From: Pseudoips prasinana
Lineage: Eukaryota; Arthropoda; Insecta; Lepidoptera; Nolidae
NCBI GenBank assembly: GCA_951640165.1
Contig: OX621242.1
Coordinates: 27,710,001 to 27,774,000 of the forward strand
DNA: 64,000 nucleotides
Direction of reading: 5' to 3'
Below, in pieces: positions 45,423 through 57,115 of this stretch. Both the position numbers and the translations under genes were made by a program. Each line of letters begins with the position of its first letter. Within the stretch, counting starts at the first letter, position 1. The notes beneath the pieces are model-generated. The model had not been told where the DNA came from, ran no database searches, and saw only the letters and a program-made list of their open reading frames with translations.

Positions 45423-45675
45423 AAGACCGCCGTGACTCAGTTGGTAAAAAACCTGCCTTCTGATCCAAAGGTTACGGGTTTGATCCTCGCGTAAGTCAAA
45501 TATTTGTGTTCAAGAACATGACTATTAATCTAGGTTTGGATGTTTTCTGTGTACTGTATATATATATTTAGAAAAGTGAATAAGTATTTCTATGCGTTGT
45601 CTAGTATCCATAGTACAAACTTTGCTTAGTTTGGGCTAGATGGCGTTGTCTGTTATGTCTCGCATAGTTATTTTG
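45423..45675 (+). mobile_element. SINE-B-like copy, diverged
   Basis: CCGCCGTGACTCAGTTGGTA head, TACGGGTTTGATCCTCGCG (B box), body ATATTTGTGTTCAAGAACAT, then TCCATAGTACAAACTTTGCT and TTGGGCTAGATGG. Confidence 0.65.
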
Positions 45676-46186
45676 TATTTAAAATTTAAATACAGTGCAC
45701 GTCTCGTTAGTGGTGGAAGTCTATATATAGACTTCAAACTTAGAAGAACCTTCTTTTGTGTCAGTGGTTATTAAAGTGTTCGCTGAAACTACGACATTCC
45801 AGCGATAATATTATAAACTGAAAACTTAAACCATCTTCATATATTACAGCTCATATAATAGGGTCAAGTCATACATAGAACTGTCCAACTACCAATGTTA
45901 TATAAAGCTTATTTGGTTAATAAAATGATTATGCCATATTCTCATTCACCACAACAATCGTATCCGCAATGCATCGATCCATAGGCGGAGCTATCATTTA
46001 CATTCAGATAACGAGAGTTCCGCTCGGAAGGGAAATCAGTCTTACATTGCTATTGTGTTTAAAGCAATTGTGTTTAATTGCAGTGCTTCCAGCAGCATGG
46101 CATATTGTTATCTGTGGTGCTTAGTGTACAACTGTAGAAGTTACGATGTTTTACGTTGTTTAATAACGTGCTTACTGAATAATAAT
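45676..46186. other. No gene recognised
   Basis: Nothing identified. Confidence 0.4.
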
Positions 46187-46430
46187 ATAATAATAGATAA
46201 TATCCTGGGACATTATACACACACGGCTATCTGATCCCAAACTAAGCAAAGCTTGTACTATGGAAACCAGATTTCTGATATACTACATATACTATTTTCC
46301 TTTTGTAAATACATACTTATATAGATAATTTACACCCAGACTCAGGACAATCAGACATGTTCATGCACACAAATATCTGTCCCGGGTAGGAATCGAACCC
46401 ACGACTTGCGGCGTGACGCCAACAGGCCCG
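46187..46430 (-). mobile_element. SINE-A copy
   Basis: Complete apart from a deletion in the tRNA-like head between the A and B boxes: GGGCCTGTTGGCGTCACGCC, then GGGTTCGATTCCTACCCGGG on the minus strand. Confidence 0.75.
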
Positions 46431-46455
46431 TCAATGTTTTTGTTGTATAATTGAC

Positions 46456-46636
46456 TAGCTATGTCCCGCGGTTTTACCCGCGTTAAACTGTATAAATTAT
46501 AGCCTATGTGTTATTCGGATATATAAGCTATATTACTACAAAGTTTTATCAATATCCGTTCGGTAGTTTTTTGCGTGAAAGAGTAAGAAACATCCATACA
46601 TACTCACAAACTTTCGCATTTATAATATTAGTAAGA
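46456..46636 (-). mobile_element. Helitron-like element, short type
   Basis: Plus strand A/CTAGCTATGTCCCGCGG.., hairpin CCGCGGTTTTACCCGCGTT, far end ACTTTCGCATTTATAATATT, AGTAAGA/T. Sister of 27433-27617. Confidence 0.62.
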
Positions 46637-47068
46637 TTTATATTGATAATATAGCCATTATTATATCCTCGGCAATCTTGTATCTTAATTAATACATTAA
46701 TTTACATTTAATTATCATCTCATTTATATCGAATTAAATTAATATGTATAGTAAATGAGTTTTATGTAAAAAATAATACGAGAAATAAAAATCAATTCCA
46801 ATATTAGTTTCCTACAGCTCTCCTATGCTTTTATATTGAAAAATACTAGTTGTTCCATGTACAGGTCTTTATTTGACTACTACGGGTATAGTTTAACCCT
46901 TCAGAGGATATTCCAATGTAGGAAATAGTTATTTTTAATGTAATTTATGGATTGATTTTTCGTAACATTGCTTAACAACCACCATCTTCCTCCATATCCT
47001 TCGTATCGATGTAATGCTGCCTCCGATATTAAAATCGACCAGTCCACATAAGCAGTTCGTTATTTAGT
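46637..47068. other. No gene recognised
   Basis: Nothing identified. Confidence 0.4.
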
Positions 47069-47135
47069 ATCCATAATAGAAGCTTTGCTTAGTTTCGGCT
47101 AGATGGCGATGTGTGATATGTTTCGAATATTTATT
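47069..47135 (+). mobile_element. SINE-B 3' fragment
   Basis: AGTATCCATAATAGAAGCTT, TGCTTAGTTTCGGCTAGATG and GATATGTTTCG match the 3' part of the copy at 45423. Confidence 0.5.
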
Positions 47136-47146
47136 TATTAGTCTTT

Positions 47147-47379
47147 GGCCGTGTGGTTTGCGGCAAAGAAAGAATAACAGTGCCATCCTATATCATCCCG
47201 TGGGTGACGTAAACGGCGACTATGGGATATAACAGGTAGTCGGGAAGCAGCACTTGCTGAGAACTATCACCCAACTGCGGTCACCAACTCACATGCCAGG
47301 GGTGGTGACTAAGCCAAACCCTTCTAAATGGCAACGGGAGAGCCTTTGGGAGAGTACACGATATCAGGCTGATGATGTT
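47147..47379 (+). mobile_element. (ATG)n-tailed repeat, family N
   Basis: CGTGTGGTTTGCGGC head resembling family M, CATCCCGTGGGTGACG, AACTGCGGTCACCAACTC, AAACCCTTCTAAATGGCAAC, end ATCAGGCTGATGATG. Second copy, inverted, at 50578-50990. Confidence 0.5.
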
Positions 47380-48324
47380 TGTATGTTACAGGCGTGTATA
47401 GGTCTTAAATTATCCTAAGTACATTTTTTTTATAATTATTTAATAAAGTACCAGTATATAGTACTTTATATGTATGTATTACAATCTAGTCTAGAGACTT
47501 ATAAGTAATTTTATATTAAACTAAACTTCTACATTATTACAGATGAACACAACAGTAAAACACTAGCTTTCTATACAACATTACCAATAGAAACAGTCGA
47601 ATATTCGATCCAAAAATACTTTCGATAGCCAGAGTTATCGTAAAATATACCAGAAACGTTGCGGAAGCTAACAATAATAAAAATGCTCTCAATAAACTCG
47701 GAACTCTTCCGTGCCACTTGAAAACACATTTACACGTCAATACTTATGCAATGGCTGCAATAAAACTGACGGGTAAATATACAGATATTCATCAAAATAA
47801 CTTCCATGTCTAATGGTATACGACTGCATCATTGGCCGAACGATAAGCGTGTCCAACTAGTATGAGATAGATTTATATATAGAGTCTGCGGGCTTATTCT
47901 TATCTTTAATGGACACGGGTCTCAATCGCGATAACAATTTTAGGCAAATATTAGGTTATCCGACGTTTCGGCATGGATTGCACCAGCCGTGGTCACGGGT
48001 CGACTGGTGTGGCTCGGCATGCGGCAGCGTTGTCACCGTGAAGCTCGGGTTTCGGTATCTACCCTCGCATGGTCTTGATATTTTTCCTTATTTTCTTGTA
48101 CAGAACTGTCGGTATGTCTACACACAACACTAATGACATCAGCATCATATCGTTCAGAAGCCTAGTGATAACAGAAGTGCCATAATGTACTCTTTTAAAT
48201 TTTGGCGTATAATAATTAGATTTACAACATTGTTTACAGGTATTAACGACTAACCTTTATTGTAATTTTCCCGACGATTCAAAGAAGTTGCATTGATCGT
48301 GGTCATAATAAAGGTTAGATAATG
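47380..48324. other. No gene recognised; GC-rich patch
   Basis: At 47905-48120 a GC-richer stretch (CCGACGTTTCGGCATGGATT, GTGGTCACGGGTCGACTGG) looks like part of a mobile element, but I cannot name it. Confidence 0.35.
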
Positions 48325-48567
48325 TTGTCTGCTGTGTGGTGACGGCATAGAATATCATCACCCCATCTCATCCCGTGGGTGGTAGTAGTATAGTTTAGAA
48401 ATCGACCGAGGGAATACTTACCAGAAGACGGGTAGCAGCGTTTTTCTGTGAACTATGACCAAAATGACCATCAAACTGCGATTGCCAAGAATGGCGATTA
48501 TGGCATATCCTCCCATTCTTTGTGGAGGCTTTTGTCCAGCTGTGGACGTACTTTGGTTGACATGATG
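48325..48567 (+). mobile_element. Family M retro-repeat
   Basis: GTCTGCTGTGTGGTGACGGC head, ATCATCACCCCATCTCATCC, AGAAGACGGGTAGCAGCG and TTTTGTCCAGCTGTGGACGT, ending GACATGATG. Confidence 0.6.
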
Positions 48568-48944
48568 CTATCTAATGTCGTAATAGGTATTTTAATTACA
48601 AATTCGTACAGTGCATCAATATATTATGAATTTGTAGTTATTTCGCAAACTTCGCTGCCTCTTTACCGCGCCGCGGCCGCTTGGGTTGGTTTAAGAAGTG
48701 AGGTTGGAGTTTAGTTCAGGCAAAAATAAATCAGGATTCAAACTTTCTAGGCTTCAGTACTGTTTTTATGTAAGTTTGCGCATTGCTACAATCTTACTTA
48801 TAGGCTTAGTACAAGTCTACAGACAACGAAACTTATGAACGAATTCGAACCCTGACGAAACGTTAACGAAGCATTGTTATTGGTAAAACCAACACAACAG
48901 AAACAAAGTCTGTCTAGCGCACGAACTCTTTCTTACAAATACTA
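48568..48944. other. No gene recognised
   Basis: Nothing identified. Confidence 0.4.
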
Positions 48945-49228
48945 AGTAATGATCAACTTAATGAATTAGCTTATTTAAGTTCTTGCCAGTACGTTATTAG
49001 ACATCTACTAAGCCTATAGAAGCTTTAGAGCCGATTTCGCCGTTAAAATTAAACGCGATCAATGGACGCTAAACTCAGCTACAGGACGCTGAATTGATTT
49101 TAGCGTCAATATATCGCGTTTTAATTTTAACGGCGAAATCGGCTCCAAAGTTTCTATAGGCTTAGTAGATGTCTAATAACGTACTAGCAAGAACTTAAAT
49201 AAGTAAATTCATTAAGTTGATCATTACT
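48945..49228. mobile_element. Foldback MITE with ~120-bp arms
   Basis: 284 bp whose two halves are complementary (AGTAATGATCAACTTAATGA at the left, inverted at 49209-49228; TTCGCCGTTAAAATTAAACG inside). The spacer is about 40 bp. It has no ORF. Confidence 0.85.
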
Positions 49229-49784
49229 ATCATAAATGGAAAAGGCTTTTTTTTTATCAACGTGATTAAAAGCGATTATTCACTTTAAAAAGTCTTTGTA
49301 AACACGTGCTTGTAATAATATCGCTAATTACTCAACGTCAATTATCATTATTTATATAATTATTATCATTTTGAGTTAACATTTAATTTATCTTCTAATC
49401 GATTTATTGATTAATTCCCAAAGATGAGGTATATTAATGCACCTACTGATAGAAGTGTAGATGTGATCTAGGGTGAACCAAGTTCAAATGGAAATATGTA
49501 ATCAGCTTTAATATTTATTATTGTTTATTAAGCATAGGATGAATGTAAAAGTATTCTTTACAATGTATTTAACGTGATTTATGGTATTAACATCACTATT
49601 TAGATACAGGTTCTTGTAGATAGAGTTAAATTAGTAAGATGACTTTCAAGCAGCCTTATCAAAATTTTTTTTATAGGGGCCACAAACACGTCACAGTCAT
49701 GTTGTCGAGAGCTGCAAGCAAAAATTATTTAAGTCATAAATAAAACGCAATTTCAAGTTAAAGATGTAGTTACTTTATTAATGA
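49229..49784. other. No gene recognised
   Basis: Nothing identified. Confidence 0.4.
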
Positions 49785-49825
49785 AAAAATGTAACTATAG
49801 ATGGCCTATCTATAGTTACATTTTT
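49785..49825. repeat. Perfect 18-bp stem hairpin
   Basis: Arms 49785-49802 (AAAAATGTAACTATAGAT) and 49808-49825 around GGCCT, followed by a very GC-rich run at 49835-49860. Confidence 0.85.
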
Positions 49826-49913
49826 AAAAACAAACGCCCGGCGCGCGGCGGCGGGCCGCAGATTGAATATAGCGACTTTAAAAGGTTATTTCACGTGTTT
49901 TATTTAACACAAA

Positions 49914-50096
49914 TATTTTTTTATCGGGACTAGTCCCTCTCTCTTACCCACCACTGCAACTCCTGTAAGCCAGGATCAACAGTGGCATACAATGAAATGA
50001 CACTGAGCGGTGAGCTCCCCGGGACATGCCTGAGCCTTTAACTGTCTTAGATCCAGCGATTGCTTTAACTGTCTTGGATCCCGCAACGAATTTAAC
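49914..50096. repeat. Dispersed repeat R, copy 2
   Basis: Same blocks as 25431-25590, but with CTTTAACTGTCTTAGATCC.. present a second time near the end, so this copy is about 25 bp longer. Confidence 0.6.
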
Positions 50097-50577
50097 ACAG
50101 CTAGCACATATTTTTTTTTTTTTACCTTACCATTCATATTAATTTTGACTTTGATAGGAATTATTAGTATTTTTAATTTCGCGTATTAATAAAACTAACC
50201 CTACGTGTGTAATATATTTCTCTATATAAATACGTCTTTCAATGTTGTTATACTGTCAGCATCGAAGTGGCTAAACTATCACGCCTATTACTTAGGAACT
50301 AGCGAATTATTGTTCGTGGCTAACAATACTCTACCGGAGACTGATTGTTTCAGAGCATCCTTCGTCTTATCGCTTTTGTTCTATTGTAAATGTTAAATGA
50401 ACAGGGGGAGCTATTGCTTTGTCGTGGATAAAAATAACTTATTTCGATTTCATTGTGAACTAGCTATTACCCGCGACTTGGTATGCTAATGCGAATGTCA
50501 GTTTGTTGGATTTACGCTTTAAGGTAATTGGGTAGGGTGAATGTGTGTAATACACATTTTTTCAACGCCCATTCAAA
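50097..50577. other. No gene; Helitron-like end fragment at 50460
   Basis: CTAGCTATTACCCGCGACTT at about 50460 looks like an isolated Helitron-like terminus. Nothing else was recognised. Confidence 0.35.
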
Positions 50578-50990
50578 ATGGCATCATCATCATCATCAGC
50601 CTGGGGTTCTACCGGCTAAGTCACCGAACATCGTTTTCGTGAATGCGTTCAAATAAATAAGGGTTAAAAATGACGTACTCAATCGTTAAGTCGGCTTCAA
50701 CTTTGACAATCGATTCCGGACCATTTATGACAACACATGTGGTCATGGAACGATTTAACGATCAATTAAGTCATTTTTAACCTTTATTTATTTGAACGCC
50801 ATTCACTAAAACGATGTTCGGCGACTTAGCCGGTAGAGCCCCTGATATCGTCTACTGGCCATAGGCCTACCCCAAAGGTTTCTATAATGTTGCCATTTGG
50901 AGGGGTTTGCCTTAGTCACCGCACTTGGTATGCGAGTTGGTGACCGCAGTTAGGTGGTAGGCAGCAACTAGGCAGAGCCTATGGCATCCA
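50578..50990 (-). mobile_element. Family N repeat split by a MITE
   Basis: Inverted copy of 47147-47379: (CAT)n, CAGCC at the left, then after the MITE GATATCGTCT, CCATTTGGAGGGGTTTGCCT and GAGTTGGTGACCGCAGTT. Confidence 0.55.
50610..50835. mobile_element. MITE-3 with ~85-bp inverted ends, TA target
   Basis: Between TA (50610-50611) and TA (50834-50835): CCGGCTAAGTC.CCGAACATCG at both ends, then TTCAAATAAATAA and GTTAAAAATGAC, inverted at the right. About 222 bp, no ORF, nested in family N. Confidence 0.82.
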
Positions 50991-51040
50991 GACAACTAAT
51001 AATCAGGCTTATATATTTATATATACATATATATTACAGA

Positions 51041-51351
51041 CTAGCTGTTCCCCGCGGTTTTACCCGCTTTAAACTTTATAAATTATCACAGCTCCTCCCC
51101 CGTAGGTGATAGCGTGATAATATGTAGCCTATATGTTGACCCGACCTCTTAGTAATATTCATGCAAAATTTTAATTAAATCCATGCAGTTCTTTTTGAGT
51201 TTGGCCTGGACACGTACAGACAAACAGACAAAAATTCTAAAAACTATATTTTTGGCTTTGATATTGATTAAAGATCACGAACCAATTATCCTTTTTAAAA
51301 AATATTCAATGTACAGTTTTGACTTTCCTACGATTTTATTATATGTATAGA
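51041..51351 (-). mobile_element. Helitron-like element, complete
   Basis: Plus strand A/CTAGCTGTTCCCCGCGGTTT.. to ..TTATTATATGTATAGA/T, so TC..CTAG on the minus strand between A and T. The hairpin CCGCGGTTTTACCCGC is kept. 311 bp, no ORF. Confidence 0.68.
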
Positions 51352-51357
51352 TAAATT

Positions 51358-51482
51358 ACACCCTGACACAACTAATAATCATGCTCATCACGGAAAGATT
51401 TGTCCTGGTTGGGGATCGAACCCACGACCTCTGCCTTAGCAGTCAGGGTCACTAACCACTAGACCAACTTACAGGCCAGTCG
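51358..51482 (-). mobile_element. SINE-C tRNA-like head and short body
   Basis: Minus strand: CTGGCCTGTAAGTTGGTCTA, TGACCCTGACTGCTAAGGCA, GGTCGTGGGTTCGATCCCCA (B box), then GATGAGCATGATTATTAG. Confidence 0.65.
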
Positions 51483-51539
51483 GTATATAATGTATGTATA
51501 TTATAAAAGGATTACAGACAACAATAGTAACATTACACA

Positions 51540-52600
51540 CTATATACAAACACTCTCTAATACAGAAGAGATTACGTACTTACGCAGATTAATGGATGAT
51601 ATTCTCAAACATTTGGTTATATAGTTTACATTTGCGCTGGGAAAACCATTAACACGCAATAGAAATAAAATAAATAACGTACATACGTAATAGGGTACGT
51701 GTGCGGTCTTTCTGTTACCAAGCAACAAGAGCCTTACTGGAAATTTGAAGATGGGGGCATCATCAATGACAAATTCTTCGTAATATTTCACGCCAGTGAA
51801 TCGGTGGTGGGCCCCAACTGAAGTGTGTGATAATAAAAGTACTCCTACGGCGACTGATCCTAACAGACGAAATACCAAGTAGGTAAAGCAGGAGATATTT
51901 AGTGGTCAAGTGGCACCTCGGCGCCGCGGTGGCAGTATGAGAAGTATCTTCCACTGCCTCCACGTATAAGCAGCGTATGTGTCCCGGCCATCTGGGACAT
52001 GACGCATAAGGGGGTACCGAAGCAACACACCCGCGTTATAGTGGCTCCTCTCATCAGGCACCAAGAGAAGTCCACGGCACTTAAGGTTTAGTCGGTTCGA
52101 GGCCGACATACCCACCCGTAGATATTTTTTGCGGGTAGTATGCGTAGGCATTTCCCCTGTCTGTATCAAAAAAGAATAGTGCTCAAGTGTATGCAAAACG
52201 ACTAGTTCACTATGTAGTCCCTTGCTCTAATAACGTTTATCCGACGCGACCGGGAAGAAACCAGGTGGCAGGAGGGTGTAACACCACAACTTTACTGGCA
52301 GGCACTGGATTGAATGGTTTCTCGTTTCAGCAAAATGTATCAATACGAAATCCATATTGCGATAACGCGGTTTGTTCAATTAAGCATCAGCTGGAATAAG
52401 GCGTCCCCAAAGATCCGCAGTGGAACTGCGTCCTTCATTTTTGAGATATGCCATAATCGGGAATTTCCAGGTGGGTTGGCGGTTGTAGTGCACAGAGAGA
52501 TGCTGCTGGTCTTCTTCTGGTAGATATTCCCCTGAGACGACTTCTATACCACCCACGTGATGAGATGGAGTGTTGATCTTCGTCTCCGTCAACTATATAG
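51540..52600 (-). other. Unidentified coding-like island
   Basis: GC-richer than the surroundings, with three consecutive minus-strand open stretches. 52380-52592 reads like a real peptide (HHVGGIEVVSGEYLPEEDQQ .. LKNEGRSSTADLWGRLIPAD). 51906-52196 follows. 51540-51878 has a hydrophobic segment GSVAVGVLLLSHTSVGA before HHRFTGVKYYEEFVIDD, with a GTAAGG donor-like site near 51741. The codon at 51878 is TTG, not ATG. It may be exons of an unknown gene, a decayed gene, or the coding part of an old mobile element. I do not recognise the family. Confidence 0.3.
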
Positions 52601-53650
52601 CCAATTTAAGGCCTGTAGGTAGGTTTAATATGTGCAAAACATTTTCTACCAAAATCGTCAACATCAATTAAGAATGTAGACTATATGAAAGTGGTGCTAT
52701 AGATTTGCACGACTGTCATGGCTCATGACCGTGATAATAGAGAGTGCAGTGTGTGTCAGTGTGTCCCACTAGAAGACCAGCGTCCATTGAAACACATGAA
52801 CGAAATGCGACCAGGAGGACATGAAATAAAAAAAGGCTAGTTTTTTATTAATTACCAAAAACACGGTACATTCCAGAATTTCCAGAAAACCTTATTTAAA
52901 TATAGAGCCACTTAAACCTCTTGGGTTTGAGTGTGATGCTTTCCAATGTGGGTTAATTTGATATATAAACAAATAACTACTTAGGTTACGTTACGTTTTG
53001 ATAATTTACTGAAATAAATAAAAGAAAATACACTTACTATAACGGCTACAACACAGATAGATAAGTGTCTGTAAATTTACTTGCGGTACTGACTGTACAA
53101 ACATAGTACACAAGCCGTTAAACAATCAATAGAAAACTCTCAAGTTCCCCCAATACTATTTTCAAGGTAAATTTTATTCGCCATCTTTGTTCTGATCAAA
53201 TTGTATCTATAAATAGTTGTGCTTTCTTCCTTTTCATAAAAGGGAGAATTCTTTCCCGGCATGTCTTTGTTGGATGCCAATAGAATTCGATGCCAATGTC
53301 GCTCACGTTATCTTATTTGTTTAGGAAACGATACCTACACGTGTACAAGAAATAGCTATACAGGATGTTCGGGTAAAGAATATACATGATGTTCGGGTGA
53401 AGAATATACATATTATGTATAATAATAACTACAATATTCACTTACATGAGAAAAAAAATATCATTTTCCTTAAAAATAGACTATAGACATTACACATACG
53501 AGTAAAAAAAAAAAATATTTGATTCGATTATTCTAGTTATTATCTAGTCCTTACCTCAAGTGCAATTTAACCGATTTGAGGTCTCTATTATCCGTGGAGA
53601 ATTTAAACCAATTACGCATACAAACATTGGTACTTCAAAACCGTACATTA
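52601..53650. other. No gene recognised; 25-bp tandem duplication
   Basis: GGATGTTCGGGTAAAGAATA..CAT occurs twice in a row at 53363-53411. The rest is AT-rich. Confidence 0.45.
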
Positions 53651-53915
53651 ACGGGCCAGTTGGCGTAGTTGGTAACTGCTTGCTTTTCACGCAGCAGGTC
53701 GTGGGTTCGATTCCCACCCAGGACAGATATTTGTGTGCATGAACATATCTGTTTGTCCTTTGTCTGATTGTAATTGTATAAGTATGTTTTTACAAAATAA
53801 AAGTAGTAAGTATATGTAGTATATCAGTTATGTGATTTCCATAGTACAAGCTCTGCTTAATTTGGGATCATATGAGCGTGTGTGAATAATGTCCCTGGAA
53901 ATTATGATGTTATTA
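53651..53915 (+). mobile_element. SINE-A copy, nearly complete
   Basis: ACGGGCCAGTTGGCGTAGTT head, GTGGGTTCGATTCCCACCCA (B box), full body, unoccupied CCATAGTACAAGC site and a GTCCCTGGAAATTATGATG end. Confidence 0.78.
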
Positions 53916-54187
53916 ACTATAGTTAATCATTTGTGTAAAAATATGTGATGCATCGTGATGTAATAACGATTCTGGATAACAAATCTAGATTGTGAATACT
54001 TGTAACTTAACTATCTTAATATCGTTTATATAAAAGCTCGTCTTTAGAGTTGAATATTATATATACATATTATACATGCTTACGAAACGGTTACTAAGAA
54101 CATTTTTTTAATAACTTTTAGAGTTAGTCTAGGCGTCTTGCACGGGCCATCGTGAATGTACATGATAGGGTGGTCTGTTTGTGTGAC
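53916..54187. other. No gene recognised
   Basis: Nothing identified. Confidence 0.4.
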
Positions 54188-54572
54188 TGCCTCGTTGGTC
54201 TAGCGGTAGCGTGTTCACCCGCAGATAACGAGGTCCTGGGTTCAAATCCCGGGTCGGGCCAAAAGTGATTTTGGGGACTTTTTCTGTAAAAAGAAAAATT
54301 TCTCAGCATCAGTCCGAAGTCTGGGAGTTGGCGGTATTGTACCCCCGTGCCTCGGAGAGCACGTAAAGCCGTCGGTCCTGTGCCTGACCTCTTTCCGGTC
54401 GTGACGCTAGGCGTCCCATCGGATCATGAGAGTGATGGAATAGAAAGCTCCTGTGTTTGCGCACACACTTGAGCACTATATTATGTCCCGCGCAGATGGC
54501 TAATCTCTGTTGAGACTAGCCGCCGTGGCTGAAATTCGTCTAGGAGGACATTATTATTATTATTATTTGTTA
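54188..54572 (+). mobile_element. tRNA-derived SINE-E, long body
   Basis: The head is close to a whole tRNA: GCCTCGTTGGTCTAGCGGTA (A box), GGTCCTGGGTTCAAATCCCG (B box) and GGGCCA. The body of about 300 bp contains CCGTGCCTCGGAGAGCACGT and CCTGACCTCTTTCCGGTCGT and ends at an ATT repeat tail. The body attached to the head argues against a functional tRNA gene. Confidence 0.72.
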
Positions 54573-54909
54573 ATACGTAGTTAAACTGATTTTCTAATTA
54601 AGGTTCGGAGGGGTATTTCATCGATACGAATGCATACCAAGGGTCATAAAATGCTATAGACCAAGTGAGTATTTTTACCATTTGGTAATTACAAGATTAA
54701 CAAAGGTTTACTTTATCCCCGAGCGTTTGTTAAAAATCTTCCAACTTCCGTTATCTTTCTACTTTATTGGACGGTTTTGTGCGTACGAACACTTCAGGTG
54801 GAAACTAAACAACTTACAAACTTTATTGGCTGAGCGGTCCAAGGCTAAAGTTAGCCTCCAAACACAGAGCGCCATTTCTTTTTATTGTCTGCGGCACGGC
54901 TTTACCTTG
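54573..54909. other. No gene recognised
   Basis: Nothing identified. Confidence 0.4.
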
Positions 54910-55440
54910 TATAAATGTTACAGAAGCTTATGTGAACTTTTTCTGGATGAGAACTTAGAATAAATAGTCTCTTGTTTACAAGCTATTAAACACTTAGTTG
55001 TGCAGTTAATCACAAGTTCCCTTCTTTACTAAAGAACAGCTTCGCTTAATTTACGTTGTATTTTGATCTGGGAGTAAACTTGCCAGATTATTTGGGAAGG
55101 AGGGTGGATTCGAAAGGCGTAAGTGGTGCCCCAGGTTTCCCAAATTTTAAAGTGACCGCTTTAAGATTGGTCATAAAGCCCTGTATATATGTTACAGAAG
55201 CATATGTGAACTTTTTCTGGATGATAACTTAGAAGAAATAGTCTTTTGTTTACAAGCTATTAAACACATAGTTATGCAGTTAATCACAAGATGAATAGCT
55301 TCGCTTAATTTACGTTGTATTTTATCTGTGGGTAAACTTCCAAGATTATTTGGGAAGGAGGGTGGATTCGAATGGCGTAAGTGGTGCCATAGGTTTCCCA
55401 AGTGTCAAAGTGACAGCTTATTATCAGATTGGTCATTTGA
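54910..55440. repeat. Diverged tandem duplication, ~270-bp unit
   Basis: Unit 1 is about 54910-55183, unit 2 about 55184-55440. Shared blocks: GTGAACTTTTTCTGGATGA, TTGTTTACAAGCTATTAAAC, TTCGCTTAATTTACGTTGTA and TTATTTGGGAAGGAGGGTGG. Several indels separate the units. No ORF runs through both. Confidence 0.85.
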
Positions 55441-57051
55441 TTAGAAAAACGTTTTCCGGAACTGCATTCAGTTTACATCATAAGACCAATAGAGTCATCA
55501 ATGAATCATCCTAACCTGTTGTATACAGCCTGCATAGAGCACAACGAAACGGATATTAACGTAGCTATATGCTTTTGAACCTTGTTTCATTTTGAAGTAA
55601 ACATTCTAATTTCAACAGATAAATATTTCATGAGCTCTGTCAGTCAATTTCTTTAGCCGGTAGATTTTCACAAAGACAGGCTAGCATTATCATCATTCAT
55701 AAAGAGAAAGTTCATAAATAGGTGTTAAGACTTAACTACTAACGAAGTACTAAAGAAGTATTGTCAGCCTGTTTTCGTAATAATCTACCAGACGGAGATA
55801 TTGATCGATGGAGCTCACGTTTCTATAATTAGTTGTAATGAAAATGTTTACTTCAAAATGGAATGAATAAAGTATATCAACTAAGATGTTATCTTAAATG
55901 ACACGTAAGGCATAATGGTAAGGGAGAATCTCTATTACCTCAACACGTCTTATAGGATTGATTACCGCACAGGACATTTATTTGTTCAGTTCATACATAG
56001 TTGTTCAGAGTCTCAGAGGACGTTGTGCCCGTGATCTGCATATTTGGAAAGTCCCAGCGAAATAGAATAAACTTAATATCAAGGTCGAATTCGATTCGTA
56101 ATTCTCATGAGACGTTTTCACGGTAATGGAAATGTGGTCATAGTACAGAAATATAAACAAGATATTTTTTATAAAATCCCTTTTTTGAAATCAGGGCTTT
56201 ATCTCAGCCATTTAGGGACGTAATCTCCTTAAACGTTAGTAGTATCGGTAAAATCAAAAATGTTGCAATTTTGACTGATAAGTTGTTTAATGAAAATGTT
56301 TTATATCTGATACGAATAGATTAATTTATTTATTATTTAAATACTGAGTGATTTATTATTTTGCACAAATATTGTAATAATGTAAAAAGTTGTCGGTTAT
56401 TACTATAATACCTATGTGACATTAACAATACTGATCACGGATCACGATGTAATTCGCAACTCTTAAGATTTGTAATGCTTAACATCATATCAGCGAAATG
56501 ACGTGCACGTTTGGCATACGGGTTGGCGATGACAGTATGATTATCATACTTCACAGCCAGAAGCTGCTGTCCGTTCTCTAGTAATTACTAGGTTTCAAAA
56601 TTAAACAATACATCGATGCGTCCTTTTCCGCGTTACCGCCAAAACTCCTTCAAACGTCACCGCTTGGTATTGCCACATAAATGATCGATATTATTGTTAG
56701 TAGTTTTTATTCAAATAAATATTATTCAACCTAACAGTATTCTTGTGGTTTAAGTATACGGAGTACGTTGAAATAATAGTATACCTTGATATAGTAAAAA
56801 ATGTTTAGAATTGATGGTGATGTGAGCCAAGTGCGTCACTCGCGGGATTCTTCGATTTTTACTGGAGCAATATCTGGACGGTGTCAGTCGTATATCCTAC
56901 GTGTTTTATGTACATGAACATTCAGTGCGTACATGCGGTAACTTCCTGTTTCATTAGAATTGTATGCTAGAAATAGCAACACAAACAAGATCTAGGTAAT
57001 GTAAGATAGAATCCGTTATGGTAAAAAAAGAACCCATATGGTAGTATTTCC
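55441..57051. other. No gene recognised
   Basis: AT-rich; nothing identified. Confidence 0.4.
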
Positions 57052-57115
57052 AATAGCTATTTTTAACGTCATATATAGGTACACTTGTACCTATATATCA
57101 TGTTAAAAAAGCTAT
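57052..57115. repeat. 64-bp near-perfect palindrome
   Basis: AATAGCTATTTTTAACGTCA and its complement meet at TATATAGGTAC/ACTT/GTACCTATATA, with about three mismatches. Confidence 0.8.

Noticed and set aside
54188..54262. Possible functional tRNA gene
   Set aside because: The A and B boxes are good, but a 300-bp body and ATT-repeat tail follow directly, as in a tRNA-derived SINE, and the acceptor stem does not pair convincingly.
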